A DNA stretch of 64,000 nucleotides from Cyprinodon diabolis (GCA_030533445.1 CM060069.1:3514216-3578215), one strand, 5' to 3'; counted from the stretch's first letter, positions 52,031 to 55,409 are shown. Notes: generated from the sequence alone by a model not told the origin. Numbers and translations are program-made.

Positions 52031-52128
52031 CCAGGTTCACGCAGAATCTCTCTGTGTTCCGGAGGGAAGTCAACGACAGCATGAAGAACTCAACGTACGG
52101 CGTAAACAGCAACGACATGATGAGCTGA
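14124..52128 (+). CDS. xpo7: exportin-7 (28 coding exons, joined CDS 3,261 nt)
   Basis: Exportin-7 (RanBP16) is a RanGTP-dependent importin-beta-family receptor that carries proteins through nuclear pores. In mammals it is linked to export of p50RhoGAP and 14-3-3 sigma and to erythroid nuclear maturation (family knowledge). Joined exons: 14124-14141, 26846-26992, 27472-27565, 29963-30129, 32133-32198, 32305-32409, 36125-36290, 38080-38153, 38242-38361, 38438-38584, 38666-38838, 38910-39103, 39182-39287, 40810-40945, 43115-43188, 43277-43357, 44361-44424, 44514-44622, 44706-44812, 44911-44999, 45100-45207, 47413-47495, 47574-47788, 50067-50205, 50281-50438, 50521-50619, 50694-50821, 52035-52128. 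The product has 1,086 residues (human 1,087) and is near-collinear with mammalian exportin-7. It starts MADHVQ, ends NSNDMMS, and the importin-beta N-terminal domain falls near residues 30-96. No frameshift or premature stop is present. The paralogue RANBP17 fits less well. An in-frame ATG at 14109 could add five residues, but MADHVQ is the conserved start. Confidence 0.97.
14142..15874. other. 5' part of xpo7 intron 1
   Basis: The first ~820 bp are CpG-rich. A left end of the TTAA/CCCTTTATAGGG family starts at 15056 (TTAACCCTTTATAGGGCAC) but is soon lost. No other element or exon recognised. Confidence 0.45.
15875..16722. mobile_element. foldback MITE flanked by TTAA (piggyBac/Kolobok-like)
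   Basis: Very long inverted arms (about 290 bp) begin TTAAAGGAATAGTACACCC and end GGGTGTACTATTCCTTTAA. The flanking TTAA is the expected duplication. The two similar open frames on opposite strands (15965-16177 and 16352-16630, both [11 protein letters not shown]...) are the same arm read twice, not genes. Confidence 0.88.
16786..18784. mobile_element. hAT-like element family B, copy 1 (contains a nested hAT)
   Basis: The ends TAGGGGTGTAAATC and ATTTACACCCCTA are inverted. The same element, inverted and without the nested insertion, is at 48638-49516. Subterminal sequence is rich in ATCGAT/CGATTCGAT motifs. The flanking 8-bp target duplication is not clear here (CCGACCAC versus CAAACCAT). 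Confidence 0.78.
17606..18672. mobile_element. hAT-like element nested in family B, 8-bp TSD ACCGAAGA
   Basis: TAGGGCTGGGTG at the left and TACCCACCCCTA at the right are inverted. ACCGAAGA is duplicated exactly at 17598-17605 and 18673-18680. Subterminal GGTACCGAA/TTCGGTACC motifs recur. The centre (17885-18275) resembles the MITE family at 41450 and 51330, so a third layer may be present. Confidence 0.88.
18785..21020. other. xpo7 intron 1, mosaic of repeat fragments
   Basis: 18905-19185 matches the TTAA/CCCTTTATAGGG family (also at 24.8 and 36.3-38.0 kb). 19460-19925 is rich in GACCCG/CGGGT phrases typical of one end of a hAT-like fish repeat. A strong hairpin is at 19931-20016. The rest is unassigned. 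Confidence 0.45.
19931..20016. repeat. 38-bp-stem hairpin with 10-nt loop
   Basis: Arms 19931-19968 and 19979-20016 are complementary at 37 of 38 positions and are GC-rich (GGCACACCTCGGGCACTATC at the outer end). Near-identity of the arms implies recent origin. Confidence 0.95.
21022..21784. mobile_element. MITE with TACCGTAAAT.../...ATTTACGGTA ends
   Basis: The ends TACCGTAAATTCTCTAATAT and TATTAGAGGATTTACGGTA are inverted, followed internally by repeated TGGCCTG motifs on both sides. About 760 bp. Confidence 0.72.
21785..22703. other. xpo7 intron 1, unassigned
   Basis: No exon, element terminus or RNA recognised. Contains a T-homopolymer near 22475. Confidence 0.4.
22704..24097. mobile_element. 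DNA transposon with AGGCTGTTTCTCAAT ends, carrying a nested hAT
   Basis: AGGCTGTTTCTCAAT at 22704 is complementary to ATTGAGAAACAGCCT ending at 24097. Inner subterminal regions also pair loosely around GTTCTTAAGAAC/GTTCTTCTCAAGAAC. No transposase is visible and the target duplication is unclear. Confidence 0.65.
23214..23915. mobile_element. hAT-like MITE, 8-bp TSD GAAAAAGT
   Basis: TAGGGAAGCACGATAT and ATATCGTGCATCCCTA are inverted. GAAAAAGT is duplicated at 23206-23213 and 23916-23923. Subterminal GCCGAT/ATCGG repeats are typical of this fish family. Confidence 0.88.
24846..25218. mobile_element. piggyBac-like MITE (TTAA / CCCTTTATAGGGC family), near-complete copy
   Basis: Left end CCTTATAGGGCAC, right end GCCCTATAAAGGG followed by TTAA (25219-25222). 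Internal sequence is shared with the interrupted copy at 36314-37986 and the fragment at 18905-19185. Confidence 0.7.
25223..26845. other. 3' end of xpo7 intron 1
   Basis: Unassigned. Contains a perfect 15-bp-arm hairpin (25780-25794 with 25802-25816, TGCTTCAACAGCAGG). Open frames such as 26424-26702 lack splice signals and similarity. Confidence 0.4.
26846..26992 (+). CDS. xpo7: xpo7 coding exon 2
   Basis: Residues 7-55, from GLAQLE to LLLERGS, phase 0 to 0. Acceptor CTGTAG, donor GTGAGT. This is the start of the importin-beta N-terminal domain. Confidence 0.96.
27120..27139. promoter_or_regulatory. 20-bp perfect palindrome with paired GGATTA sites (intron 2)
   Basis: TTGGGATTAATTAATCCCAA holds two inverted TAATCC cores, the preferred site of K50 homeodomains (OTX/CRX/PITX). 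Regulatory function is only a possibility. Confidence 0.35.
27472..27565 (+). CDS. xpo7: xpo7 coding exon 3
   Basis: Residues 56-86 plus the first base of Arg87, phase 0 to 1. Acceptor TTCCCAG, donor GTAAGT. It encodes the helical [11 protein letters not shown] segment that completes the N-terminal Ran-binding helices. Confidence 0.96.
27905..28800. repeat. possible degraded transposon (intron 3)
   Basis: Begins GGACTGGGCAATTAATTGC and later has AATCGCAAT/ACCGCAATTTTGATT motifs like a common fish repeat. Ends are not defined. The three overlapping minus-strand open frames at 28453-28787 have no recognised domain. Confidence 0.35.
29184..29448 (+). pseudogene. THAP zinc-finger remnant, frameshifted (copy 1)
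   Basis: The first frame gives [14 protein letters not shown] and [12 protein letters not shown] (THAP C-x4-C and the F-x-F-x-x-P-D-P element). From about 29320 a frame shifted by one reads [16 protein letters not shown], then [12 protein letters not shown], supplying the Trp, the C-x2-H zinc ligands and the trailing helix before TGA at 29446-29448. All four zinc ligands survive, but no single frame contains them. About 75 residues is the normal THAP length. Confidence 0.75.
29511..29526 (+). promoter_or_regulatory. transposon-borne CTCF-like motif (Kolobok copy 1)
   Basis: CCAGTAGGTGGCAGTA fits CCASYAGRKGGCR at all positions. Same motif in copies 2, 4 and 5. Confidence 0.5.
29963..30129 (+). 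CDS. xpo7: xpo7 coding exon 4
   Basis: Completes Arg87 and encodes residues to 142 ([12 protein letters not shown] through VTRFLQ), phase 1 to 0. Acceptor CTACAG, donor GTGAGC. Confidence 0.96.
30778..31563 (-). mobile_element. L2-type LINE 3' region (copy B, intron 4)
   Basis: The complement of the L2 tail begins at 30778 (CAGTTTATTTCTATAGCGCC) and runs through the 3' UTR into the RT C-terminus near 31500-31560 (AAAGTTTTAAGCCTAGCC). The open frames on both strands within it are not genes. Confidence 0.85.
31999..32025 (+). repeat. 27-nt G homopolymer (intron 4)
   Basis: An uninterrupted run of 27 G on the coding strand, 107 nt before exon 5. Long G runs fold into G-quadruplexes and are assembly-error prone. 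Confidence 0.95.
32133..32198 (+). CDS. xpo7: xpo7 coding exon 5
   Basis: Residues 143-164 (DSVEHC through NEINQ), phase 0 to 0. Its acceptor TTTCCAG lies 107 nt downstream of a 27-G homopolymer. Confidence 0.96.
32305..32409 (+). CDS. xpo7: xpo7 coding exon 6
   Basis: Residues 165-199 (ADTTHPL through NLLKQ), phase 0 to 0, essentially the mammalian sequence. Acceptor TTCTCAG, donor GTCAGT. The preceding intron is only 106 nt. Confidence 0.96.
32682..33138. mobile_element. MITE with ~70-bp identical TIRs and 9-bp TSD (intron 6)
   Basis: Left arm TAACCTGACAACAGCCAGAT... and right arm ...ATCTGGCTGTTGTCAGGTTA are perfect complements for about 70 bp. CAGTTCTAC is duplicated exactly at 32673-32681 and 33139-33147. 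Long TIRs with a 9-bp duplication point to a Mutator- or Merlin-type origin (inference). Confidence 0.87.
33460..34440 (-). mobile_element. Penelope-like retroelement 3' fragment (intron 6)
   Basis: On the minus strand a GIY-YIG-like coding remnant (34223 down to about 33800) precedes a 3' region ending GGGTGACTGAGAATCTTCAC near 33465. The same 3' region recurs at 50880-51320 and, in part, near 54600. Confidence 0.75.
33800..34223 (-). pseudogene. GIY-YIG endonuclease remnant of a Penelope-like element
   Basis: One frame reads [20 protein letters not shown], then [12 protein letters not shown] and a stop. A shifted frame continues [20 protein letters not shown], then [13 protein letters not shown]-x-V-x-C and D-L-F-I-G-E-T are the GIY-YIG core of Penelope-like elements, and [10 protein letters not shown] is their usual C-terminal block. 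Frameshifted and without the RT domain. Confidence 0.8.
35232..35499 (+). pseudogene. THAP zinc-finger remnant, frameshifted (copy 2)
   Basis: Same structure as copy 1, with the frame break at the equivalent place after IPDPPR. It differs by one extra in-frame codon (KEMSYF instead of KKSYF) and ACG for ATG. A shared break means it existed in the element that amplified. Confidence 0.75.
35562..35577 (+). promoter_or_regulatory. transposon-borne CTCF-like motif (Kolobok copy 2)
   Basis: CCAGTAGGTGGCAGTA, identical to that at 29511, in xpo7 intron 6. Confidence 0.5.
36125..36290 (+). CDS. xpo7: xpo7 coding exon 7
   Basis: Residues 200-254 plus the first base of Ala255 (ASGKNLN through PTSWRS), phase 0 to 1. 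Acceptor TTCCAG, donor GTGAGT. Confidence 0.96.
36829..36898 (-). mobile_element. L2 3'-end fragment (copy C)
   Basis: TCAATTCAATTAAATTTATT at the left and CTCAAGGCACTTTACAGTTC at the right are the complement of the last ~70 bp of the L2 tail. Confidence 0.8.
36934..37536. mobile_element. PIF/Harbinger-like MITE with 3-bp TTA duplication
   Basis: GGCTACATTCACACTGCAG and CTGCAGTATGAACGTAGCC are inverted ends. TTA flanks both sides (36931-36933 and 37537-37539). The uninterrupted host repeat at 25.1 kb reads CACTTACATC with a single TTA, confirming the duplication. Confidence 0.85.
37771..37930 (-). mobile_element. L2 3' UTR fragment (copy D)
   Basis: Closely matches 31120-31270 (CATGTCAGAGGATGAAGAGA, AAGCTCCAACATCTAGAAAC). 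It lies in the same orientation as copy C and could be part of the same insertion, split by later events. Confidence 0.75.
38080..38153 (+). CDS. xpo7: xpo7 coding exon 8
   Basis: Completes Ala255 and encodes residues to 279 ([11 protein letters not shown] through PPSLSPL), phase 1 to 0. Acceptor CCTGCAG, donor GTGAGT. Confidence 0.95.
38242..38361 (+). CDS. xpo7: xpo7 coding exon 9
   Basis: Residues 280-319 (VLSCLVQI through RILANPQ), phase 0 to 0. Acceptor GTCCAG, donor GTACGG. Intron 8 upstream is 88 nt. A 294-residue open frame starting here simply reads on through introns 9-12. Confidence 0.96.
38438..38584 (+). CDS. xpo7: xpo7 coding exon 10
   Basis: Residues 320-368 ([11 protein letters not shown] through VTSLQ), phase 0 to 0. 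Acceptor GTGACAG, donor GTGAAC. The first residues CLP differ from mammalian SLS; the rest is conserved. Confidence 0.94.
38666..38838 (+). CDS. xpo7: xpo7 coding exon 11
   Basis: Residues 369-425 plus two bases of Arg426 (HWEFAPNS through SVHVIL), phase 0 to 2. Acceptor TTCCAG, donor GTAGGT. Confidence 0.96.
38910..39103 (+). CDS. xpo7: xpo7 coding exon 12
   Basis: Completes Arg426 and encodes residues to 490 plus one base of Gly491 (DGLEDPL through VTVQE), phase 2 to 1. Acceptor TCCACAG, donor GTACGG. The 71-nt intron 11 before it is the shortest in the gene. Confidence 0.96.
39182..39287 (+). CDS. xpo7: xpo7 coding exon 13
   Basis: Completes Gly491 and encodes residues to 525 plus two bases of Arg526 (RLTWLVYI through GELVC), phase 1 to 2. 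The donor GTGGGA lies only 17 nt from the start of a 1.4-kb hAT insertion. Confidence 0.95.
39305..40719. mobile_element. hAT-like element making up almost all of intron 13
   Basis: TAGGGCTGAAACAATT at the left and ATCGTTAGTTGCCGCCTA at the right, with the fish-typical ATTAATCGATTA subterminal sequence. The duplication GTCGGATT (39297-39304) / GTCTGATT (40720-40727) matches at 7 of 8. A smaller inverted repeat is nested at 40132-40275. Confidence 0.85.
40132..40275. repeat. nested inverted repeat / small MITE inside the intron-13 hAT
   Basis: GTGTTCTGTCAGATGAGCAT at the left is exactly complementary to ATGCTCATCTGACAGAACAC at the right, about 145 bp overall. Confidence 0.7.
40810..40945 (+). 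CDS. xpo7: xpo7 coding exon 14
   Basis: Completes Arg526 and encodes residues to 571 (VLQLMNLTD through VQKSSK), phase 2 to 0. Acceptor CTCTCAG lies 90 nt after the hAT element ends. Donor GTGAGC. Confidence 0.96.
41124..41387. mobile_element. hAT-like MITE with CACTGCAAAAAA ends (intron 14)
   Basis: CACTGCAAAAAAC and TTTTTTTTGCAGTG are inverted. AGATAAGA-type motifs inside match a widespread fish family. An 8-bp duplication is not preserved. Confidence 0.7.
41450..42275. mobile_element. MITE family E, copy 1 (intron 14)
   Basis: Ends CTGCATTCACATCGCAAGCA and TGCTTACAGTCTGAAAGTAG are imperfect inverted repeats. The body is shared with 51330-51933 (inverted) and with the centre of the nested hAT (17885-18275). 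The open frames on the minus strand at 41759-42015 are noncoding. Confidence 0.65.
42668..42907 (+). mobile_element. L2 3'-end fragment (copy E, intron 14)
   Basis: Starts CACACTGAGCCTGGTTCTGC and ends at the tail GAAATAAACTGAATTGAATT. Uninterrupted L2 3' UTR. Confidence 0.85.
43115..43188 (+). CDS. xpo7: xpo7 coding exon 15
   Basis: Residues 572-595 plus two bases of Ile596 ([10 protein letters not shown] through FIGK), phase 0 to 2. Acceptor TTCCAG, donor GTAAGC. Confidence 0.95.
43277..43357 (+). CDS. xpo7: xpo7 coding exon 16
   Basis: Completes Ile596 and encodes residues to 622 plus two bases of Gly623 (ITNLKYWG through LNDLSL), phase 2 to 2. There is no GT donor. The exon ends TTAGG directly before ATATCCTTTC, the consensus 5' splice site of a U12-type AT-AC intron. 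Reading through would give GYPF then stop. Confidence 0.93.
43358..44360 (+). other. xpo7 intron 16: U12-type AT-AC intron
   Basis: The 5' end reads ATATCCTTTC, an exact minor-spliceosome AT-AC donor. The 3' end reads TCCTTGAC (44338-44345), then 15 more bases ending in AC at 44359-44360. Predicted branch A44344 is 16 nt from the end, within the usual U12 range. Joining exon ...GG to ATATAGC... restores GYSSVRK as in mammals. No U2-type donor keeps the frame. About 96 percent of the intron is a 73-bp tandem array. Confidence 0.93.
43373..44332 (+). repeat. 73-bp minisatellite, about 13 copies, inside intron 16
   Basis: Units read approximately GTGTGGTCCATGGTGGGAAG, then TGTGTGTTTGCTAACGAGTT, then AGCC, a T-rich spacer and GCTAAC. 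The array starts about 15 nt after the AT-AC donor and its last partial unit runs to within a few bases of the U12 branch site. Each unit can fold GTTAGC against GCTAAC. A variant with CTAGCAAGTTGGCC occurs in roughly units 3, 6 and 11; the first and last units are the most diverged. Confidence 0.95.
44361..44424 (+). CDS. xpo7: xpo7 coding exon 17
   Basis: Begins with A completing Gly623 and encodes residues to 644 (YSSVRKLVK through LNNHT), phase 2 to 0. The start after GTGCAC follows the U12 AT-AC rule. Starting after the ATATAG six bases on would break the frame. Donor GTGAGT. Confidence 0.93.
44514..44622 (+). CDS. xpo7: xpo7 coding exon 18
   Basis: Residues 645-680 plus one base of Gly681 ([12 protein letters not shown] through LLMVDL), phase 0 to 1. 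Acceptor CGACAG, donor GTAAGT. Confidence 0.96.
44706..44812 (+). CDS. xpo7: xpo7 coding exon 19
   Basis: Completes Gly681 and encodes residues to 716 (EDEDQFEQF through FNEQEAK), phase 1 to 0. The acceptor is a TG-rich run ending GAGCAG, with little pyrimidine tract. Donor GTGACT. Confidence 0.95.
44911..44999 (+). CDS. xpo7: xpo7 coding exon 20
   Basis: Residues 717-745 plus two bases of Ile746 ([10 protein letters not shown] through MLFDW), phase 0 to 2. Acceptor CCTGTAG. The donor GTATCCTTAA is U12-type. Confidence 0.95.
45000..45099 (+). other. xpo7 intron 20: compact 100-nt U12-type GT-AG intron
   Basis: The donor GTATCCTTAA matches the U12 GT-AG consensus. TCCTTAAC at 45081-45088 is an exact U12 branch-site core about 12 nt before the terminal AG at 45099. 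There is no clear polypyrimidine tract, as expected for minor introns. Splicing joins AT to A, giving [10 protein letters not shown] as in exportin-7. This is the second minor intron in the gene, four exons after the AT-AC intron. Confidence 0.92.
45100..45207 (+). CDS. xpo7: xpo7 coding exon 21
   Basis: Completes Ile746 and encodes residues to 781 plus two bases of Arg782 (YPAYMPILQ through ELVHN), phase 2 to 2. The acceptor ATCACCAG belongs to a U12-type intron. Donor GTAAAC. Confidence 0.95.
45643..45680. repeat. (TA)n microsatellite
   Basis: About 19 TA dinucleotides in intron 21. Confidence 0.95.
45755..45956 (+). mobile_element. Kolobok-like internal-deletion derivative (copy 3)
   Basis: TTAA then AGTAAAAGTCAAGTCAGC at the left and GAGCGGACTTTTCCC at the right. 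The element jumps from its 5' subterminal part to the last ~140 bp, losing the THAP region. Confidence 0.7.
46700..46893 (+). mobile_element. Kolobok-like 3' fragment (copy 4)
   Basis: From GCACCGCAGCGTGACGTCAC to GCGGACTTTTCCT, followed by TTAA (46894-46897). Includes the CTCF-like motif at 46724-46739. Confidence 0.75.
46724..46739 (+). promoter_or_regulatory. transposon-borne CTCF-like motif (Kolobok copy 4)
   Basis: CCAGTAGGTGGCAGTA in xpo7 intron 21, same orientation as the copies at 29.5 and 35.6 kb. Confidence 0.5.
47413..47495 (+). CDS. xpo7: xpo7 coding exon 22
   Basis: Completes Arg782 and encodes residues to 809 plus one base of Gly810 ([10 protein letters not shown] through MITTY), phase 2 to 1. 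Acceptor CTGCAG, donor GTACTG. Confidence 0.96.
47574..47788 (+). CDS. xpo7: xpo7 coding exon 23
   Basis: Completes Gly810 and encodes residues to 881 ([11 protein letters not shown] through IPHSDLL), phase 1 to 0. At 215 nt it is the longest coding exon. Acceptor TCCCAG, donor GTAGGT. Confidence 0.96.
47891..48030 (+). repeat. polypyrimidine-rich low-complexity tract (intron 23)
   Basis: About 140 bp of nearly pure C/T (TCCTCCTTTCC-type words) on the coding strand, immediately before the TTAA palindrome. Confidence 0.8.
48039..49978. mobile_element. large foldback element with TTAA ends, interrupted by hAT family B
   Basis: Left arm 48039-48545 is complementary to the right arm, which is split into 48567-48637 and 49517-49978. 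TTAA sits at both outer ends (48039-48042 and 49975-49978). The centre also folds (GCTAACGCTAAC near 48527 with GTTAGCGTTAGC near 48576). Without the hAT it is about 1.05 kb. No transposase. Confidence 0.82.
48638..49516. mobile_element. hAT-like element family B, copy 2 (879 bp)
   Basis: Starts CAGTGGTGTAAATAATAATC (left end mutated) and ends GTGATTTACACCCCTA, inverted relative to copy 1 at 16786. Target duplication ACCACAAG/GCCACAAG matches at 7 of 8. Sits within the right arm of the foldback element. Confidence 0.82.
50067..50205 (+). CDS. xpo7: xpo7 coding exon 24
   Basis: Residues 882-927 plus one base of Asp928 ([11 protein letters not shown] through EGLTAL), phase 0 to 1. Acceptor CTGCAG, donor GTAAGC. 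Confidence 0.96.
50281..50438 (+). CDS. xpo7: xpo7 coding exon 25
   Basis: Completes Asp928 and encodes residues to 980 ([10 protein letters not shown] through EMIQQ), phase 1 to 0. The stretch [12 protein letters not shown] is one residue shorter than its mammalian counterpart and accounts for the whole length difference (1,086 versus 1,087). Confidence 0.96.
50521..50619 (+). CDS. xpo7: xpo7 coding exon 26
   Basis: Residues 981-1013 ([11 protein letters not shown] through ILLNEK), phase 0 to 0. Acceptor CTGCAG, donor GTACAC. It is flanked by introns of 82 and 74 nt. Confidence 0.96.
50694..50821 (+). CDS. xpo7: xpo7 coding exon 27
   Basis: Residues 1014-1055 plus two bases of Arg1056 ([11 protein letters not shown] through LLTKNRD), phase 0 to 2. 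Acceptor CTGCAG, donor GTGGGT. Confidence 0.96.
50880..51320 (-). mobile_element. Penelope-like 3' region, copy 2 (intron 27)
   Basis: Parallels 33460-33840 (TTCAAAATGTCAG, CAGCCCAACAAAG, CTGCAATGCCCCATACCTGT, GAAGATTCTCAGTCA). The coding part is absent. Confidence 0.7.
51330..51933. mobile_element. MITE family E, copy 2 (intron 27)
   Basis: Inverted relative to 41450-42275. The right end TGCTTCTGCTGCGTCCGATG...GCAGCA corresponds to the other copy's left end. Confidence 0.62.
52003..52030 (+). repeat. (TG)n microsatellite abutting the exon 28 acceptor
   Basis: About 14 TG dinucleotides end 4 nt before the exon, replacing the polypyrimidine tract of intron 27. Confidence 0.95.
52035..52128 (+). 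CDS. xpo7: xpo7 coding exon 28 (terminal)
   Basis: Completes Arg1056 and encodes residues to 1086 ([12 protein letters not shown] through NSNDMMS) then TGA at 52126-52128. The acceptor is CCAG directly after a long (TG)n run, so it lacks a pyrimidine tract. The C-terminus is the same as in mammals. Confidence 0.96.
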
Positions 52129-53319
52129 CATTCCACACGGCAGTCTCCCCCAGCCGCAGAGCGGGCTTCCCCCCCTCCCCCTCACCCACCCTGCATCCCC
52201 CTGCCCCCTCCTTCCCCGGGCCGGGACGCCCACGGGATCATCTCCTCACCAAGACACCACATTGGCTAAACTTTCCCGCCTTCTTTTTGATATAAGCATA
52301 TATAAATATATACAGATCTATTTTATAGCCAGTCCACGTCGGTCTGACTCATCTGGCTGTCGGAAGGGGGGGGGGGGTGCATGTCTGGGCACTCTGAACC
52401 ACAGAGAGGAAGGCCAGAGTGCTGCGGCTGGAACGGAGGAACGGGACACAGGAAAGGAGTACCGGTAACCGTAGTAATCCGCTTCTGCCTGCCTTGTATA
52501 GAAACACCCAGAACCAAGTGTACATTTTCTTTTGGTAACATTTTGAACAATGTTTATAATGAATGAATTTCAACCAGAGGATGGATTGAGACAAAAAAAA
52601 CCCACGTGTGATTGAGCTTTTTACAGTGTAGTGAGTTAGTGCAAACTGTCCGTCTGCGTGGGAGAAGGGAAGGGAAGGGGGGGTGAGGTGGTAGGGTGAG
52701 GGAGCAGAGGTCCACACACTAACATAAGGGAGTCAGAGCGCCATGCTGTACATTTTTCTTAGTCTCTGCTTGAAGTGATGTAAATAGTCTTGCAGCAGCA
52801 GGAGGCGCCCCCTAAAGGACCATTCTGCTGTATCCAGTCCAGCTTCTCCATCCGGGTCGTTCAGCAGCAGACGGCTCCACCGGCTCTTTTATTTATTTCG
52901 TTTTTTGGAACGTGACACTAAGTGAACCTAGAATCAAGCACCTGATGAACAATCCCACCGCCGTTTCCACTAGACCTGCTAATTGTTAGAAAACACCAGT
53001 CAAACGTAGTGGTTATAATGTTCTGCTTGCTGTACGGTCCCCTTTAGGCTGCCCTGAAGCCCACGCAGCCTTAGCTAAACATCTGAATGTCACTGATCTG
53101 CTGCAACATTTCAGGGCTCCTCCTTTCACTCTGCTTCTGTTTCTCATCGTCCCTGAAGAGGCTGAGGTCCGTTCATCTGGAATTAGGATTAGGAACTGAT
53201 ATCAACAACTTTGTTCTAAAACAAATTATGTAGGACATCAAATTAATCTAGATCTAACTAATTATGTAGGAGATCGAATTACAAACTAATTATGTAGGAG
53301 ATCCCTGAGAAAGCTTTAT

Positions 53320-53325
53320 AATAAA
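53320..53325 (+). terminator. candidate proximal polyadenylation signal
   Basis: AATAAA within TTTATAATAAACTG, about 1.19 kb after the stop codon. No strong GU-rich element is obvious just downstream. Confidence 0.4.
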
Positions 53326-53927
53326 CTGCAAAGCAGACGAAGAATCTCTCTTTTTAGTGGATTTCATCAGAAAATTGTGGGACAACAGCTTAAGGAGCTC
53401 CAGAATGTTTTCCACAAGCTACAGAAGCATTTCCCATCTTCTCTGCATCATTCCTCACAGCTGCCTCACCGTGCAGCTTGAGTCATTCTTTCTTTCACTC
53501 TCTGAATCATGCAGCGTATATCTGGTTTGGAACATTTCTGTAGCAGACGAAGCCTGAATGTTTGTGGCCAATCAGAAACATTCCCTGAGCTAAAAAAGAA
53601 ACAGCAGAATTTTCCTTTAAAGTCTGGCGCCTCCAGTAGGCGGCACTTCTTACTGACATGTTAGCGGCCCGGTTGCAGCTCTGTTTCCCCTCTGGCAGGC
53701 TCAGTGCACTACCCACCATTTGTTTACACTCTGGATTCCTCGGACCCCCATCTAGGTCCTGCAGTGAAGTCCTTTTGGTGTGTTCATGTTGTGTGTGAGT
53801 GGATTGGAGTGGCTCTTTTTTGCCTGGTGTGTGTGGGTGTGTTGTTACTTGGTGAACCTGCGGTAGAGCTCAAATGGCCAAGGTGTGTGTATGAGAGTGT
53901 GTATATGTGTGTGTGGCGGTGTTGCAG

Positions 53928-54050
53928 AAAGACTCAGAAGGGGAAGCCAGCATGGAGACGTCGCTCACCCGGAAGGAGAACCAGTTCAGCCTGAAGAACC
54001 TGACTAGAAGACCAAACAGTGGGAAGGAGTCTCTAGCAACACGTTACTCT
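53928..54050 (+). other. unassigned exon-like block (41 codons, phase 0-0)
   Basis: TTGCAG is followed by an open 123-nt block and then GTAAGA, a good donor. The frame reads KDSEGEASMETSLTRKENQF, then SLKNLTRRPNSGKESLATRYS, with strongly G/C-ending codons in its first two thirds. If not spliced, the frame stops at 54063-54065. I do not recognise the protein. It could be an alternative 3' exon of xpo7, an exon of a neighbouring + strand gene, or chance within a 3' UTR. Exon 27 ends in phase 2, so direct joining would read a different frame (a short basic tail ending TSSA). Confidence 0.3.
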
Positions 54051-54223
54051 GTAAGATGTTGCTGCTAACTGTGACAACTAGCTCATCTCTAATCATGTCA
54101 GCACTCACGGGTGTTCCTAAGTTTGGTGTGTTTCCCTGATGCGAATGTGTTGGGTCCATAGAGTGAATAGCTGTTTGAGTCGTTTGGATGTCTGCTACAT
54201 ATAGTGTAAGCATTGTGACTGCA

Positions 54224-54229
54224 AATAAA
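54224..54229 (+). terminator. candidate distal polyadenylation signal
   Basis: AATAAA within GCAAATAAACC, followed about 25-50 nt later by a GT-rich stretch (TGCATGTGTGTCTG), the usual downstream element. It could end xpo7 or a transcript using the 53928 exon-like block. Confidence 0.5.
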
Positions 54230-54250
54230 CCTCATTGATTTTTACATCAC

Positions 54251-55405
54251 TGCTGCATGTGTGTCTGTTCCTCTTCTCTCTGGAGCTCTGAATCTGCATA
54301 GGAACTGAAACTTCAGAAGCACTGATATATAAATATATCATATAATATAAGGTAACGGTAATCTAGCTCCATAGGTCTAGGAGAAGGAACAGTTGAGCAG
54401 AGAAACTATTGAGCCCTGGAATAAAACAAGCAGAATAGTCCAGATGAAACTACAATAAACACAAAATGAAGTTTGGGGTTGAACTATGAAATTCTGAAGA
54501 ATATTGGAATAATAAAAAGTGGTCCATGTGTCCTCAAGCAGCCTACGCCTATAGCAGCATGTTAAAATAAGAAGTAAACCTAACAAGCATAAGCTGATGA
54601 AGATTCTCAGTCATCCAGGTTATAGTCAGTCTAAAAGTTTAGAAAAAACGATCCACTTTGTTTTCAATCGTTTTTTCTAAACTTTTATAGTATAGCAGCA
54701 TAACTAGAGCTTTTATTCAGGGGTGGAGCTAGATGGGGGGGCCTGAGGTGGCCATGGCATATCATTGGCCACCCCTACCATTCTACCCTCTAATACAGAC
54801 TGTAGCAACTAAGAACAACTATTAATTACGCACATCAATATAAACACAAAACGATACAGAATTCCTGCTCTTTTCAGAACTAGATTGGTTATATGGGGTA
54901 AGGAGAAAAAGTCGAAGAAGTCTTAAGTGAAATCATAGATAATTTAATAACTTAAACATCCATTAATGTAGATAATAGTACAGGTAAATATAACTTTTAT
55001 GCAGAACAACTTTTGGTTAAAGTAGGTAAGTGATGACAGTGGAAAAGATGTTCGCCCCAGAAATGTTGTCCACTCTGCCTTTAATTTAGATGGCATGTTT
55101 AAATAGATGCGTCTATTTGTTAGCAAAGGCTGCAGGAAATTTTTGTTTCTTTATTTAGAAAATATGGATGGTGTGTTCGTTCCTGTTGGAACAGTGTGGA
55201 TTGACCCTGAGGTTCTTACACCTCTCTGCTTTCAGCCCCCCCTCTGTGTACATTGGTTTTTGACTGGCCACCCCCAATTAAATGTTCCGGCTGCGCCTCT
55301 TGTTAAAGAATCATCGGCACTTTTGCGAGAGAATTAAATATTTATAGGGAGATTTATGTGTCTATGGTTTAATATGAGCGACGTGGATTGTTCCATTTAG
55401 TTATA
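54251..55405. other. intergenic, downstream of xpo7
   Basis: Contains a Penelope-tail piece near 54599-54625 leading into a perfect hairpin (54632-54652 with 54667-54687). Otherwise AT-rich with no recognised gene. Confidence 0.4.
54632..54687. repeat. 21-bp-arm perfect hairpin
   Basis: Arm 54632-54652 (TAAAAGTTTAGAAAAAACGA, then T) pairs exactly with 54667-54687 across a 14-nt loop. Confidence 0.93.
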
Positions 55406-55409
55406 TTAA

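Larger units (their letters stand above)
52129..54250 (+). other. probable xpo7 3' UTR
   Basis: Non-coding sequence follows the stop codon, with a C-rich segment (52145-52225), a 12-G run (52366-52377) and a three-fold repeat of ATTATGTAGGA at 53224-53302. Two AATAAA signals (53320 and 54224) give UTRs of about 1.2 or 2.1 kb. The extent is inferred. An exon-like block at 53928-54050 lies inside the longer version. Confidence 0.55.
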
